From Streptosporangium sp. NBC_01495 (lineage in GTDB: Bacteria; Actinomycetota; Actinomycetes; Streptosporangiales; Streptosporangiaceae), in the NCBI RefSeq assembly GCF_036250735.1, contig NZ_CP109430.1, positions 7,998,001 through 8,062,000 on the forward strand: a DNA stretch of 64,000 nucleotides. Direction: 5' to 3'. The notes beneath the pieces were generated by a model that was not told the origin of the DNA, searched no databases, and saw nothing but the letters and a program-made list of their open reading frames with translations. Both the position numbers and the translations under genes were made by a program. Shown here one piece after another: positions 52,418-60,866 of the stretch (position 1 is the first letter of the stretch; each line of letters begins with the position of its first letter).

Positions 52418-54934
52418 GTGCTGAAAACGACGCTGGCCGGGTTGCTCGCGCACCGGCTGCGCCTGGTACTGACGTCGCTGGCGATCGCGCTGGGGGTGGG
52501 CTTCATCGCGGGGACGTTCGTCCTGACCGACACCGTCGACGCGGGTTTCACCGAGAAGTTCTCGGCGGCGGCCGACAGGATCGACGTCGCCGTGACCCCC
52601 CTGCCTGAGGGGAACGGCGACGAGCCTCCGACAGCCCCCGAGGCGACCCTGGAGAAGGTGCGCGCCGTGGACGGCGTCGCCGACGCCCAGGGGCTGGTGC
52701 GAGGCACGTCCGCCCTGCTCGGCAAGGACGGCAAGGCCGCCGGCGACTTCCCCACCGCGGGGATCTCCCTGCCCGGGGGCGACCTGAACCGTACGTCGAT
52801 CGTGAGCGGTACGGCCCCGAGGACCGCGACGCAGGCCGTGCTCGACGAGGGCACCGCGAGGACCAGGGGTTTCAAGGTCGGCGACACCATCGCGGTGCTC
52901 GACGTGAAGGACGCCCGGCACGAGTTCACCCTGGTGGGCCTGTTCGACATCGGCCTGGACCAGGAGCTCGGATACTTCGGCGCGGTCGGCTACACCACGG
53001 ACACGGCCAAAAGGATGACCGGGCAGGAGGGGTACCGGGAGATCGACGTCGCCGCCGCCGAGGGTGTCACCCAGGAGGCGCTGCGCGCCTCGGTCGCCGC
53101 GGCCGTGGGCGCGGGTCACAAGGTCAGGACCGGTGAGCGGTACGCGGCGGAGCTGGCCGCCTCCAACGGCGCCAACAGCGACTTCCTGATGCTGGGCCTG
53201 CTGCTGTTCGGCGTGGTGGCGATGTTCGTGGCCGCGCTGGTCATCTACAACACCTTCAACATCCTGGTGGCCCAGCGGACCCGCGAGATGGCGCTGCTGA
53301 GGTGCATCGGGGCGACGCGCGGGCAGGTCTTCGGGTCGATCGTGCTGGAGTCGGCCGTGGTCGGCCTGCTGTCGTCGGTGCTCGGCCTGCTGTTCGGCTA
53401 CGGCCTGGGCGCGGGGGCGCTCGCCGTGCTCACCGCGTTCGACGCGCCGCTGCCCTCGGCCGCCGCCACCACCCTGACGCCGCGCACCATCGTCCTGGGC
53501 CTGGTCATCGGCCTGACGGTCACGGTCGGCGCGGCCCTGCTGCCCGCGCGGGCCGCGACGCGGGTAGCGCCGATCGCGGCGCTGCGCTCGCAGACCGAGG
53601 AGCAGACCTTCAGGACCGGCCTGGTACGGATGATCTTCGCGGGGCTGTTCCTGGTCGCGGGCGTGGGCGCCTCGGTGGCGGGGATCTCCATGAAGCCCGG
53701 AGAGACCGCCCTGGTGGTGGTCATGGCCGGTTGCTCGTTCGTCTTCCTGGCGGTGCTGACCCTCGGGCCGGTGATCGTCAAGCCGCTGTCCGCCTTCGCG
53801 GGGTGGGTGCCCGCCAGGCTTTTCGGCGTACCCGGCAGGCTGGCCGTGGACAACTCCCGGCGCAACCCGAAGCGGTCGGCGACCACCACCGTGGCACTCA
53901 CCGTGGGCGTGACGCTGATGACGGTCATCTCCGTCGTCACCGGCACCGTGCGGGTGACGTACACCCAGCAGCTCGACGAGCAGTTCCCCTTCGACTACCT
54001 GGTGCAGACCCAGGAGCGCGACTCGGGCCTGCCCCGCGTGATCGCCGAGAACCTCCGGACCAGGCCCGAGCTGGACTCGGTCATCGCCTTCCGCGAGACC
54101 ACCGCCAGGCTCGCGACCGGGACCGCGCGGTACGACGTGGGAACCTTCACCCCGGTCCCCGGCTTCAACCCGCCGCTCGACGCGGGCTCGCTCGACCGGC
54201 TCGTGCCGGGGACCGCGCTCGTCACCGAGCGCGTCGCCGAACGGCTCAAGCTCGGGGTCGGTGACCGGATCACCGTACGGACGGCGAAGGCGGGCGCGGT
54301 CGACCTGACGATCGTGGGCCTCTCCGACATCGACGCGAGCCTCGCCGCCGTGACGGTGCCCGAGCGGGACTTCGACCGCTACTTCGGCGAGATCGGCGAC
54401 AGCCGGGTGATGATCAAGCACCGGGACGGCGTCGCCCCGGACCGGGCGCTCGCGGCGGTCGAGGCGGCGACGGAGCCGTACCCGACGGCGAAGGTCGCCA
54501 GCTCGACGGAGATGCGGGGCCAGTTCGACGAGGCGCTCGACATGGTGCTGATGATCATCACGGGGCTGCTCGGCCTGGCGGTGCTCATCTCCCTGCTGGG
54601 CATCGCCAACACGCTCTCCCTGTCGGTCCACGAGCGCACCCGCGAGTCCGCGCTGCTGCGGGCACTCGGCCTGACCCGGCCCCAGCTGCGGCGGATGCTC
54701 TCGGTCGAGGCGCTGGTCCTGGGGCTCATCGGCGCGCTGGTCGGCGTGACGCTGGGCATCGCATTCGGCTGGGCCGCCGCGCAGACGATGACCGACAACG
54801 TCATCTTCCAGCTGCCGGTGCCGCAGATCCTGTCGTTCGTGGCCCTGTCCGGCCTGGCCGGGGTGCTCGCCGCTGTCCTGCCCGCCCGGCGCGCGGCCCG
54901 CGCCTCGGTCGTGGGCTCACTCGCGAGCGGCTGA
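52418..54934 (+). CDS. FtsX/MacB-type ABC permease with duplicated core
   Basis: 838 residues. Eight-helix, twice-repeated FtsX layout: helix 1 then an extracellular domain ([20 protein letters not shown]), helices with [20 protein letters not shown] (first FtsX core), a second half starting [20 protein letters not shown] with another extracellular domain, and [20 protein letters not shown] (second core). Works with the ATPase just upstream; probably envelope-stress or antimicrobial-peptide resistance, judged from the adjacent kinase system. Confidence 0.93.
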   Translation: MLKTTLAGLLAHRLRLVLTSLAIALGVGFIAGTFVLTDTVDAGFTEKFSAAADRIDVAVTPLPEGNGDEPPTAPEATLEKVRAVDGVADAQGLVRGTSALLGKDGKAAGDFPTAGISLPGGDLNRTSIVSGTAPRTATQAVLDEGTARTRGFKVGDTIAVLDVKDARHEFTLVGLFDIGLDQELGYFGAVGYTTDTAKRMTGQEGYREIDVAAAEGVTQEALRASVAAAVGAGHKVRTGERYAAELAASNGANSDFLMLGLLLFGVVAMFVAALVIYNTFNILVAQRTREMALLRCIGATRGQVFGSIVLESAVVGLLSSVLGLLFGYGLGAGALAVLTAFDAPLPSAAATTLTPRTIVLGLVIGLTVTVGAALLPARAATRVAPIAALRSQTEEQTFRTGLVRMIFAGLFLVAGVGASVAGISMKPGETALVVVMAGCSFVFLAVLTLGPVIVKPLSAFAGWVPARLFGVPGRLAVDNSRRNPKRSATTTVALTVGVTLMTVISVVTGTVRVTYTQQLDEQFPFDYLVQTQERDSGLPRVIAENLRTRPELDSVIAFRETTARLATGTARYDVGTFTPVPGFNPPLDAGSLDRLVPGTALVTERVAERLKLGVGDRITVRTAKAGAVDLTIVGLSDIDASLAAVTVPERDFDRYFGEIGDSRVMIKHRDGVAPDRALAAVEAATEPYPTAKVASSTEMRGQFDEALDMVLMIITGLLGLAVLISLLGIANTLSLSVHERTRESALLRALGLTRPQLRRMLSVEALVLGLIGALVGVTLGIAFGWAAAQTMTDNVIFQLPVPQILSFVALSGLAGVLAAVLPARRAARASVVGSLASG

Positions 54935-54941
54935 GTGTCGC

Positions 54942-54979
54942 GGCCGGGACGTCTCGCTATCGGGGGCGGCGTCCCGGCC
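54942..54979. terminator. Hairpin spanning the ends of convergent genes
   Basis: GGCCGGGACG / CGTCCCGGCC, perfect 10-bp arms, 18-nt loop. The loop holds the stop codon of the small minus-strand gene, 8 nt after the permease stop. Confidence 0.6.
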
Positions 54980-55226
54980 ATTGCTCGGCCACGCTCTCGG
55001 GGTTGAGCAGCGGCCGGATGACGATCTCGCCGGTGGTCCTGTCGATGACCACGCATCCGGAGCCGACAGTGTCGGGCAGCACGCTGGGATCGTCGGACTC
55101 GGGCTCGTTCGACCAGGCGACATAGCCGTCGTTGAAGGCATAAATCCTTATCTCGACGGCGGAGCCAGGGCCTCGGACCCCGTTGAAGTACTCCTCCGCC
55201 ACCGCCCTCGCCTGGTCCGGGTTCAC
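54957..55226 (-). CDS. YrhB/Imm35-like putative immunity protein
   Basis: 89 residues: NPDQARAVAEEYFNGVRG, then IRIYAFNDGYVAWSNE and GSGCVVIDRTTGEIVIRPLL. Domain shape (helix followed by a beta sheet with a VDRxTG turn) fits YrhB/Imm35 proteins that partner papain-fold toxins. It lies directly downstream of the toxin-like gene. GTG 55226 has AGGAGG 5 nt upstream. Confidence 0.78.
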   Translation of the reverse strand: MNPDQARAVAEEYFNGVRGPGSAVEIRIYAFNDGYVAWSNEPESDDPSVLPDTVGSGCVVIDRTTGEIVIRPLLNPESVAEQWPGRRPR

Positions 55227-55283
55227 CCTGTCCTCCTCGTCTCGCTCATCTCGCGGGAACCCGCCTCGGCGGGGGAAGCCGTT

Positions 55284-55355
55284 GGGAAAGGCGTCGGGGA
55301 GGGCGTCTGGGAAGGCGTCGAAAAAGGTGACTGGGAAGGCGTCGGGAAAGGCGTC
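55284..55355 (+). repeat. Six exact-length 12-bp repeats abutting the toxin stop codon
   Basis: Units of GGGAAAGGCGTC and variants at 55284, 55296, 55308, 55320, 55332 and 55344; the last overlaps the stop codon of the toxin-like gene. They separate the toxin gene from its immunity gene. Confidence 0.85.
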
Positions 55356-56109
55356 ACAGCCGCCGTCCCTCCCTGTCGATCACGACGCAGAACACGCCGG
55401 TCACCGACTCGTACGGCGGCTCCACCGCCATGTGACCCCGCTGCGCGTCGATCCAGATCACCTCGCCGTCGAAGTTCACCGCGTTCCAGGCGTGGCTGCC
55501 CCCGGCCGGCCAGCGGTTGATGATGACCGCGGAGGAGCCGTGTCCCCCGGCCAGCAGCGCCTGCGCGATCGGGAGGTAGGAGTGGCGCCCCTGCCCCACG
55601 TACTGGAAGCGCTGCCCCAGCCACCGCTCCGCCCTGGCCACTCCCCCGGCCTCCCCGCTGAGCAGCGGCCTGCCCACCCGGTCGTACTCGGGCCTGCGTG
55701 GCGCGGCCACCGCGGGAGTGCCGTACCAGGTGGAGAGCACCGACAGGGCGCAGTCGATCGCGTTGGTCGCCCGGAACGGGTCGTCCGCCGAGCCGGTCCC
55801 GTTGATCAGCCTGATCCACATGCCGCGCGGGTCGGGGAAGCGGCGCGGGGTGCCCTGCTCGGTGACGGGGACGGCCCCCAGCATGTCCTCCTCGGTCTGC
55901 GGATCGGGCCTGGCCAACCCGCCCGCCAGCCCGTACGGCCTGCACTGGTCCAGCCGCGCCGGACCCCAGCGCATCCGCTCCCGCTCCCGCTCGCGTGGCG
56001 CCGGCGCCACGACCGGCAGCTGGACCTCCAGCTCGAAGTCCCGCCACCGCTGCCCGTCCACCGTCACCACGGGGTTGTAGACCCCCGTGGCCAAACTCCA
56101 CTCGTTCAC
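55354..56109 (-). CDS. Papain-fold toxin glutamine deamidase-like protein
   Basis: 251 residues. The C-terminal half has TNAIDCALSVLSTWYGTPAV with Cys 120, and GGSHAWNAVNFDGEVIWIDA with His 206 and a following Asp: the Cys-His-Asp triad of the Tox-PL/toxin-glutamine-deamidase fold. The N-terminal half (VNEWSLATGVYNPVV) is not a secretion or WXG domain. It is paired with a YrhB-like gene downstream. GTG 56109 lies after GGGGGAG. It may be an intracellular version of a polymorphic toxin, or its delivery domain was lost. Confidence 0.8.
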   Translation of the reverse strand: MNEWSLATGVYNPVVTVDGQRWRDFELEVQLPVVAPAPRERERERMRWGPARLDQCRPYGLAGGLARPDPQTEEDMLGAVPVTEQGTPRRFPDPRGMWIRLINGTGSADDPFRATNAIDCALSVLSTWYGTPAVAAPRRPEYDRVGRPLLSGEAGGVARAERWLGQRFQYVGQGRHSYLPIAQALLAGGHGSSAVIINRWPAGGSHAWNAVNFDGEVIWIDAQRGHMAVEPPYESVTGVFCVVIDREGRRL

Positions 56110-56464
56110 AGCTCCCCCGTCACCATCCCCTGGGAGCCCGATAGTAGGACGGCACTCTCCACGACACGAAGGAGTTGACCATTTAAAGCCCGGCGACCGC
56201 CCTGAGATGGGCAGCGGAGGGGCCACCACATGGCGAGGGACGTGGTTTGGTGCCGTTCAATGGTATGGGCCTCGTACGAGACGGAAGATCAAAGACGTGC
56301 AGGAACGCGGCTCAAACCTTCCCCCTTCCGATAGCCTTGTGAGCCATCTCGGTTTTCCCTAACTTCGTACTGCTTCGTTGACACTGGCCAAGATTGGCGA
56401 TCTATCCCGGATGCACCTAATAAAAACACGGGCCCTACGTCGGTAAACCCACAGCTCACAAAAT
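56110..56464. other. 355-nt region between the toxin gene and CRISPR array
   Basis: AT-richer than the flanks (e.g. ACCTAATAAAAACACGG). No frame with homology. It may hold the upstream side of the CRISPR remnant, but no leader can be recognised. Confidence 0.45.
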
Positions 56465-56593
56465 GTCGGACTCACACACGCGGGGGTGCTCCTGCGTTCT
56501 GGCGGGGCGGTGAGCGTGGCCATGGGTCGGCCCCGCGTCCGCGGGGATATCCACTCGGAGACACTTCCTGCCCGCATAAATGGGAAGTCGGCC
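56465..56593 (+). CRISPR. Type I-E-like CRISPR mini-array 1 (degenerate)
   Basis: 29-nt repeats at 56465-56493 (degenerate left arm) and 56526-56554 (intact stem CCCCGC-GTCC-GCGGGG), separated by a 32-nt spacer: the exact 61-nt period of type I-E. A third, mostly decayed copy is signalled by GTCGGCC at 56587, again exactly 61 nt on. Repeats start GTCGG. No cas genes are in the window. Confidence 0.7.
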
Positions 56594-56623
56594 GGGACAG
56601 GGAAATGGTTGGTCTTGGTGCTT

Positions 56624-57628
56624 TCAAGCGGTGAGTTCGAGGAAATCCCGGACGCTCGGAGTGTGGCGGTGTGGCCTCAGCCGTTTGCGGAGGTCGGTGA
56701 TCGCCTTGGATGGGCGGGTGGAGTCGACACCTCCGCTTTGTTTGAATGCCTGCCTTCCAGCCGCGCAGGCTTCATCGATCTCACCAAGCGCGAGATGCGC
56801 CTCGGCCGCCCTGGTGAGATAAAGGGCGTTGTCTCGGACGTAACCATCGGCCGAATATTCGGCGGCACGGGCGGCCTCAAAGAAATGAAGTGCCTGCCGG
56901 GGATGTCCCAGGTCGAGCGCGCACGATCCGGCGAGCATCTCGATCTCGCCTTCGGTCATCCAGTAAATCCAGGGTGGATCGTCATCGTGAGGCCCCTGCG
57001 CCATGGCGACGCGGGCATGGGAGAGCTCCCGAGTGCAGGCGTACAGGCTGTGCGATGTCTTGGACAGTGCGCGGGCGGCGCGAGCGTGAAGCATTGACCG
57101 TACGCGTGGAGTCGTGCGCTGCTTGGTCTGGCTCTGAGCCGTCTGGACCAGGTTGACGGCGTCCTGAGGGTTACCGACGGAGTAGGTCTGGATGGCCATG
57201 AAGGCCAGGACGTTCGCTCCGGCTTCGGGATCACCGGCGGTAGCCGAAGCCCGCAGGGCGGTGATGAAGTATTTCTGTGCGGCGGCCTGGCGGCCCGCGT
57301 CGAAGTGCTGCCAACCGCAGATGCGCGCGGCTTCACAGACGGTCACGAACAGACGCCGTCCGGCGTCGGAGTTGTAAACAGCCTTGTCGGCCAACGAGCT
57401 GATCAGCTGGAGCTCCGCGATGGCGATCTGACGTAGCTCTCCGCCGCCCAGGACATCGTCCAGATGACGCAGGTCATCCAGGCGTTGCTCAAGGTGGGAG
57501 ACCATTCTGACGGTGAGTGTACGGCGGCCTGTCGAGGTCATGGGTAGCTGGTCGAACGCCTCGCTCCAGCGCGTGGCGATGCCGCCCAGCGTCGCCCCGC
57601 CGGCTATCAGGAATCCTCGACGGTCCAT
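56624..57628 (-). pseudogene. 5'-truncated XRE-type regulator with TPR-like C-terminus
   Basis: 334 codons from ATG 57628 (behind GGGGAGG): MDRRGFLIAGGATLGGIATR and then a helical-repeat domain (AEYSADGYVRDNALYLTRAA, HLALGEIDEACAAGRQAF) that normally forms the C-terminal two-thirds of actinobacterial XRE regulators. The DNA-binding HTH is missing. Homology continues upstream of the ATG (LGAAWTLEGTVASLA) to about 57715, where it switches to a different gene's sequence. A deletion therefore removed the HTH. Confidence 0.78.
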
Positions 57629-57641
57629 GGGTCCTCCCCGC

Positions 57642-57836
57642 CTAGAAGCCGCCAATGAAGCCACGGTACCTTCCAGAGTCCAGGCGGCACCAAGGGCGGT
57701 TTGGTCGTCGGGGATCCTCGCTGGGGCGTTGAAGCACGCCATGGGCCTGCACGACATAGCCGCCCGCCAGAGCGAACCCATGCTCACCCGCTGCTCCCAG
57801 AGCGATCCGTGCGAGACGGCGATGATAGTCATCCAT
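57642..57836 (-). pseudogene. Truncated AbiEii-type nucleotidyltransferase remnant
   Basis: MDDYHRRLARIALGAAGEHG then FALAGGYVVQAHGVLQRPSE matches the start of AbiEii-like proteins (compare LAGGYAMNAHG at 18692-19378). After about 41 codons, just where the catalytic DLD should come, homology ends at ~57713 and the frame runs on for 23 codons to TAG 57642. The start ATG overlaps the upstream stop (TAATG). The catalytic core is gone. Confidence 0.82.
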
Positions 57837-58156
57837 TAGGCGGCTTGGCGCTGAAGCTCGGGAAAGCGAGCGATCCACAGCGCGCGGACGGGCGGCGGCA
57901 GCACCAACTCCGGCCAGAGCCTGCGCAGCATCGCGGCGTTGAGGAACTGTCGCAGATCCGCAGGAGTCGCGCTTTCCCGGATCACCCGCATGTACAGCAG
58001 CCGCGCATCGGCGATCTGATCCAGGCGGTAACTGCGCTTCGGTCCCCAGTCGAGATGCCTGGGCAGCATGATCACACCGTCGACCGGCCCGGTGAGCTCC
58101 TCCAGAATCTCGGGCACGACATATGGACGGAGCGCTCCATATCCCCTGGCATGCAT
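57836..58156 (-). CDS. Antitoxin-like partner of an AbiEii-type gene, toxin half lost
   Basis: 106 residues: VVPEILEELTGPVDGVIMLP, RHLDWGPKRSYRLDQIADAR, LLYMRVIRESATPADLRQFL, RRLWPELVLPPPVRALW. The family usually precedes AbiEii-type nucleotidyltransferases in actinobacteria. Intact, while the coupled toxin gene is truncated. ATG 58156; a GCATGATCATGC palindrome lies 22 nt upstream. Confidence 0.8.
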   Translation of the reverse strand: MHARGYGALRPYVVPEILEELTGPVDGVIMLPRHLDWGPKRSYRLDQIADARLLYMRVIRESATPADLRQFLNAAMLRRLWPELVLPPPVRALWIARFPELQRQAA

Positions 58157-58178
58157 AACCCCAGTGTGACCGATAGGA

Positions 58179-58217
58179 GCATGATCATGCCTAATCCCGG
58201 GGTAGCCACCCCGGGAT
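58179..58217. promoter_or_regulatory. Palindrome and hairpin upstream of the antitoxin-like gene
   Basis: GCATGATCATGC (58179-58190), a perfect 12-bp palindrome, followed by the hairpin ATCCCGGGGT-AGCC-ACCCCGGGAT (58194-58217). The first could be an autoregulatory operator, the second an upstream terminator. Confidence 0.55.
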
Positions 58218-58380
58218 ATAGCCGATGCGCCCTGGCCCTGACCTCCTGCCAACGACGCGGCGTTCGTCACCCCGCCTCCTCCAAGCGGGAAGCCGGCATC
58301 CTCGGATCGAAGAGCTTCCTCACGGCCTGGCCAGGGTGAGAAGGCCGCAGCTGTAGGCTTTCGCCCTGCCAGTAGGCGCC

Positions 58381-58470
58381 GTCGTCCCCGCACACGCGGG
58401 GGTGGTCTCGGCATCGTGTCCTGGTACGACGACTTCAAAGGGTCGGCCCCGCGCCCGTGAGGGTTTCTTC
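58381..58470 (+). CRISPR. Type I-E-like CRISPR mini-array 2
   Basis: 29-nt repeats at 58381-58409 (stem CCCCGC-ACAC-GCGGGG intact) and 58442-58470 (right arm decayed, as in terminal repeats), with a 32-nt spacer at 58410-58441. Repeats start GTCGTCCCCGC and GTCGGCCCCGC. Same period and orientation as array 1, 1.9 kb away. The spacer is open in one frame as GIVSWYDDFKG, suggesting a protein-coding protospacer. Confidence 0.75.
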
Positions 58471-58601
58471 TCAATCGGACCATGAGACCGACAGGAATCA
58501 GGAGCGGGACAGGCGGTATCCGTGAGGATCAGCTGTGTTCACAAGTGTCCCGAAGGTGCGGCGGCGCGGGCACAGGGGAAGGCCGCGCCGCCGCACCGGC
58601 T

Positions 58602-58982
58602 TCAGGGGGTACGGTGAGCCGCTCGGCGGTGAGGTCGCTGCGGTCGGATCACCAGGAGGGCGTCACTCACTGCGGTGGTGACGATGGAGTCGCCTGTGGA
58701 GAACTCACAGTAGATCGCGATGGGGTAGACGGGCGGCTCCCACCAGCGTTGGTCCCCGGCCAGCGGCGCGAGGTCGGCGATGTGCGCCCACAGCAAGCCC
58801 GCGAACCGCTGGCCTCGCCGTTGCCACTCCTCACCCCGCGCCGGAGTGGTCACGAAGGGATTATCCGGATCGCGTTCGAACAGCAGGGCGTAGCCGTTGC
58901 GCAGGTCGGTCGCGGGCCGCACGATGACCCCCTGGGCACGGGCATCCGCATGACCGGCGACGTTCCCGGCGTGAACGATCAT
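58602..58982 (-). CDS. Unknown protein, partner of the XRE-regulator locus
   Basis: 126 residues: VIVRPATDLRNGYALLFERD then WAHIADLAPLAGDQRWWEPP and IAIYCEFSTGDSIVTTAVSD. No recognised domain. Coupled by ATGA to the gene upstream. Such small gene pairs commonly sit beside XRE/TPR regulators in actinobacterial genomes. Confidence 0.65.
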   Translation of the reverse strand: MIVHAGNVAGHADARAQGVIVRPATDLRNGYALLFERDPDNPFVTTPARGEEWQRRGQRFAGLLWAHIADLAPLAGDQRWWEPPVYPIAIYCEFSTGDSIVTTAVSDALLVIRPQRPHRRAAHRTP

Positions 58983-59380
58983 GGCCGCTCTCCCGACCTG
59001 GCCGCGAGGATCAGTTTCACGACCTGTTCGGGGTGCTCGCTCCTCACGGTCTGCGGATCGGACCCGTTGCGCAGAGACACCAGGTAGCAGCCAGAACGCG
59101 GCCCCATGGTCACCGTGGCCTCGCGTCGGCCTCCGGGACCGATCACAGCCAGCTCGGGCGGATACCGGTTCATCCAGGAGCGGGGAGTGGGCCTTTCAGG
59201 GCAGGTCGGGGCGTCCGGGAGGCTGGCGTAGAGCCAGAGGCTGATCGTCTGATGTCGCCGAGCGCGGATCCCCTGCTCGATGAGGAGCCTCTGCACGACG
59301 GCCAGCGCCTTGTCATGGCGTTCCGCCGTGGCCTCGTCGATCACCGCTTGGGATTCAGCTGGTGCCGCGTGCTGTGTCAC
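58979..59380 (-). CDS. Unknown protein, partner of the XRE-regulator locus
   Basis: 133 residues: DKALAVVQRLLIEQGIRARR, ISLWLYASLPDAPTCPERPT, PPELAVIGPGGRREATVTMG and GCYLVSLRNGSDPQTV. Looks like a small alpha/beta domain of unknown role. ATG 59380; overlaps the next gene by 4 nt. Confidence 0.68.
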   Translation of the reverse strand: MTQHAAPAESQAVIDEATAERHDKALAVVQRLLIEQGIRARRHQTISLWLYASLPDAPTCPERPTPRSWMNRYPPELAVIGPGGRREATVTMGPRSGCYLVSLRNGSDPQTVRSEHPEQVVKLILAARSGERP

Positions 59381-59449
59381 CCGTCCTCCAAAGGTCGAAT
59401 CCGTAAAGCGAGGAGTTGGATACTCGCTGTTACGGCGACCTTAGAAACG

Positions 59450-59496
59450 GTCAAGGGGCCTGCTGTGCACAGCTTGTGCACAGCAGACCCCTTGAC
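59450..59496 (-). terminator. Intrinsic terminator after the XRE regulator
   Basis: 22-bp arms with one mismatch (59450-59471 and 59475-59496), 3-nt loop GCT, 12 nt past the regulator stop on the minus strand and followed by CGTTTCTAA. It includes TGTGCACA on both arms. Confidence 0.85.
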
Positions 59497-59508
59497 GCGT
59501 CGCCCGTT

Positions 59509-60729
59509 TTAAACGGCCATGCGACCTTGCAACGCCCGCAGCGGTTCGGGAATCCTGCGATGGACGCGCACGAGCTGGCGAACCGTCTCTCTCGCCGAGG
59601 GATGAAAGCGCACCATCTGCGGCGCCATCCGTTCGGCGTTGATCATGCGCTTGAGCGCCTTGTCGTTGTCGTTGGCCCACAGGTGCGCCCGCGCCATATC
59701 GATTTCGTGGTGCGACCGACGCTCGTCGTTGAGATCGCGCCCGGACAGATCGACTCCCCGGTCCAGTTGGATGGCCCGATCGCAGTCGCCCAGTTCGACG
59801 GCCACCGCGCATCCGTGAATGGAGGCATTGCCCGGGTTCATCTGCAGGCCGTACGGGTCGCGGCGATCTCTCGGGTTAATCCGCGCCGCCGCCTCTGTCG
59901 CGGTCCCGTGATGCTCCCAGGCATCGAATGCCTTCCCCGCTCGCGCGGCGGTGATGGCCGCACTCAGATGCAGCGAACCGAAAACTTCCGTCGACACGGG
60001 ATTGTCCTGGTCAACCTCGCTCGCCGCCTGTTTGATCATCTTGAGTGCGACATCCCACGAACCAAGCGTCATCAGCAGCCGCGCCCGACCCAAGGTAACC
60101 AAAGGGGGCAGATACGGATCCTCAGCACGCTGGGCGGAAACCGACGTCCGTTCCACTACGACCTGCGCCAAGTCGTTGTAACCAAGACGACGCGCCAGAG
60201 ATCCGGCGAGAGCTTGAGCGCGATTGAGCAGACGCCAGGCACGAGCCGCATCCGACTCCATGACCTGCACGGTCAGCTCTTCCAGAACCGCAGGCAACAA
60301 AGCCCCGAGCTGAGCGTGCGACGCGGACTTCTGAAATTTCTGAAGCACGACCAGCTCAGCCGCCAACTCATCGAGCGTCCGGGGTGGCATGTCCAACTCG
60401 GGTGCGATACCCACATAGGCCAAGGCCACGCGGATAGCGGGAATCGCCGCGTGAACGGCGTCACCGCGCTCGTCGGTTCCTCGATACGGCTGCCCGTTGA
60501 TCTCTGCCGGATCCACCGCACAGGCCCGCGCGACAGCGGCGACGAGAGAAGGAGTCACGGGCCTGGAGCCCGACTCGACCTTGGCGATCAGGCTCCGAGA
60601 GACGTTCGCGAGCCCGGCCAAGCCCTCCTGCGTAAGGTTTCGGAGCTTGCGCGCCTTAGCTATCCGCTGTCCGGCGTGCTCACTGCGCTCGTCATACGTC
60701 AGGTCGGGGTTCCAGTCGTTCCCGGTCAT
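59509..60729 (-). CDS. XRE-family regulator with TPR-like C-terminal domain
   Basis: 406 residues. HTH at about 20-75: HAGQRIAKARKLRNLTQEGL, ANVSRSLIAKVESGSRPVTP. The rest is a helical repeat domain (QLGALLPAVLEELTVQVMES, ARLLMTLGSWDVALKMIKQA, HGCAVAVELGDCDRAIQLD). This architecture occurs in developmental and quorum-like regulators of actinobacteria. ATG 60729 has GGAGG 8 nt upstream. Complete relative of the truncated gene at 56624-57628. Confidence 0.85.
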   Translation of the reverse strand: MTGNDWNPDLTYDERSEHAGQRIAKARKLRNLTQEGLAGLANVSRSLIAKVESGSRPVTPSLVAAVARACAVDPAEINGQPYRGTDERGDAVHAAIPAIRVALAYVGIAPELDMPPRTLDELAAELVVLQKFQKSASHAQLGALLPAVLEELTVQVMESDAARAWRLLNRAQALAGSLARRLGYNDLAQVVVERTSVSAQRAEDPYLPPLVTLGRARLLMTLGSWDVALKMIKQAASEVDQDNPVSTEVFGSLHLSAAITAARAGKAFDAWEHHGTATEAAARINPRDRRDPYGLQMNPGNASIHGCAVAVELGDCDRAIQLDRGVDLSGRDLNDERRSHHEIDMARAHLWANDNDKALKRMINAERMAPQMVRFHPSARETVRQLVRVHRRIPEPLRALQGRMAV

Positions 60730-60866
60730 CTCCGTGCCCTCCTCGCGACCGCGCGGCATCTCCACCATAACGAGCCGCCCCCGCCGCCAAGAGAAACATT
60801 CCCTCTTCGAGAGGCCCTTCAACGAACTCAGAGCACCATCCCCGCACGGACACGCATGGCACTTAC

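Noticed and set aside
56587-56615. A full third CRISPR repeat in array 1
   Set aside because: Only GTCGGCC and the 61-nt phase match; the rest does not. Kept as a decayed trace, not a full repeat.
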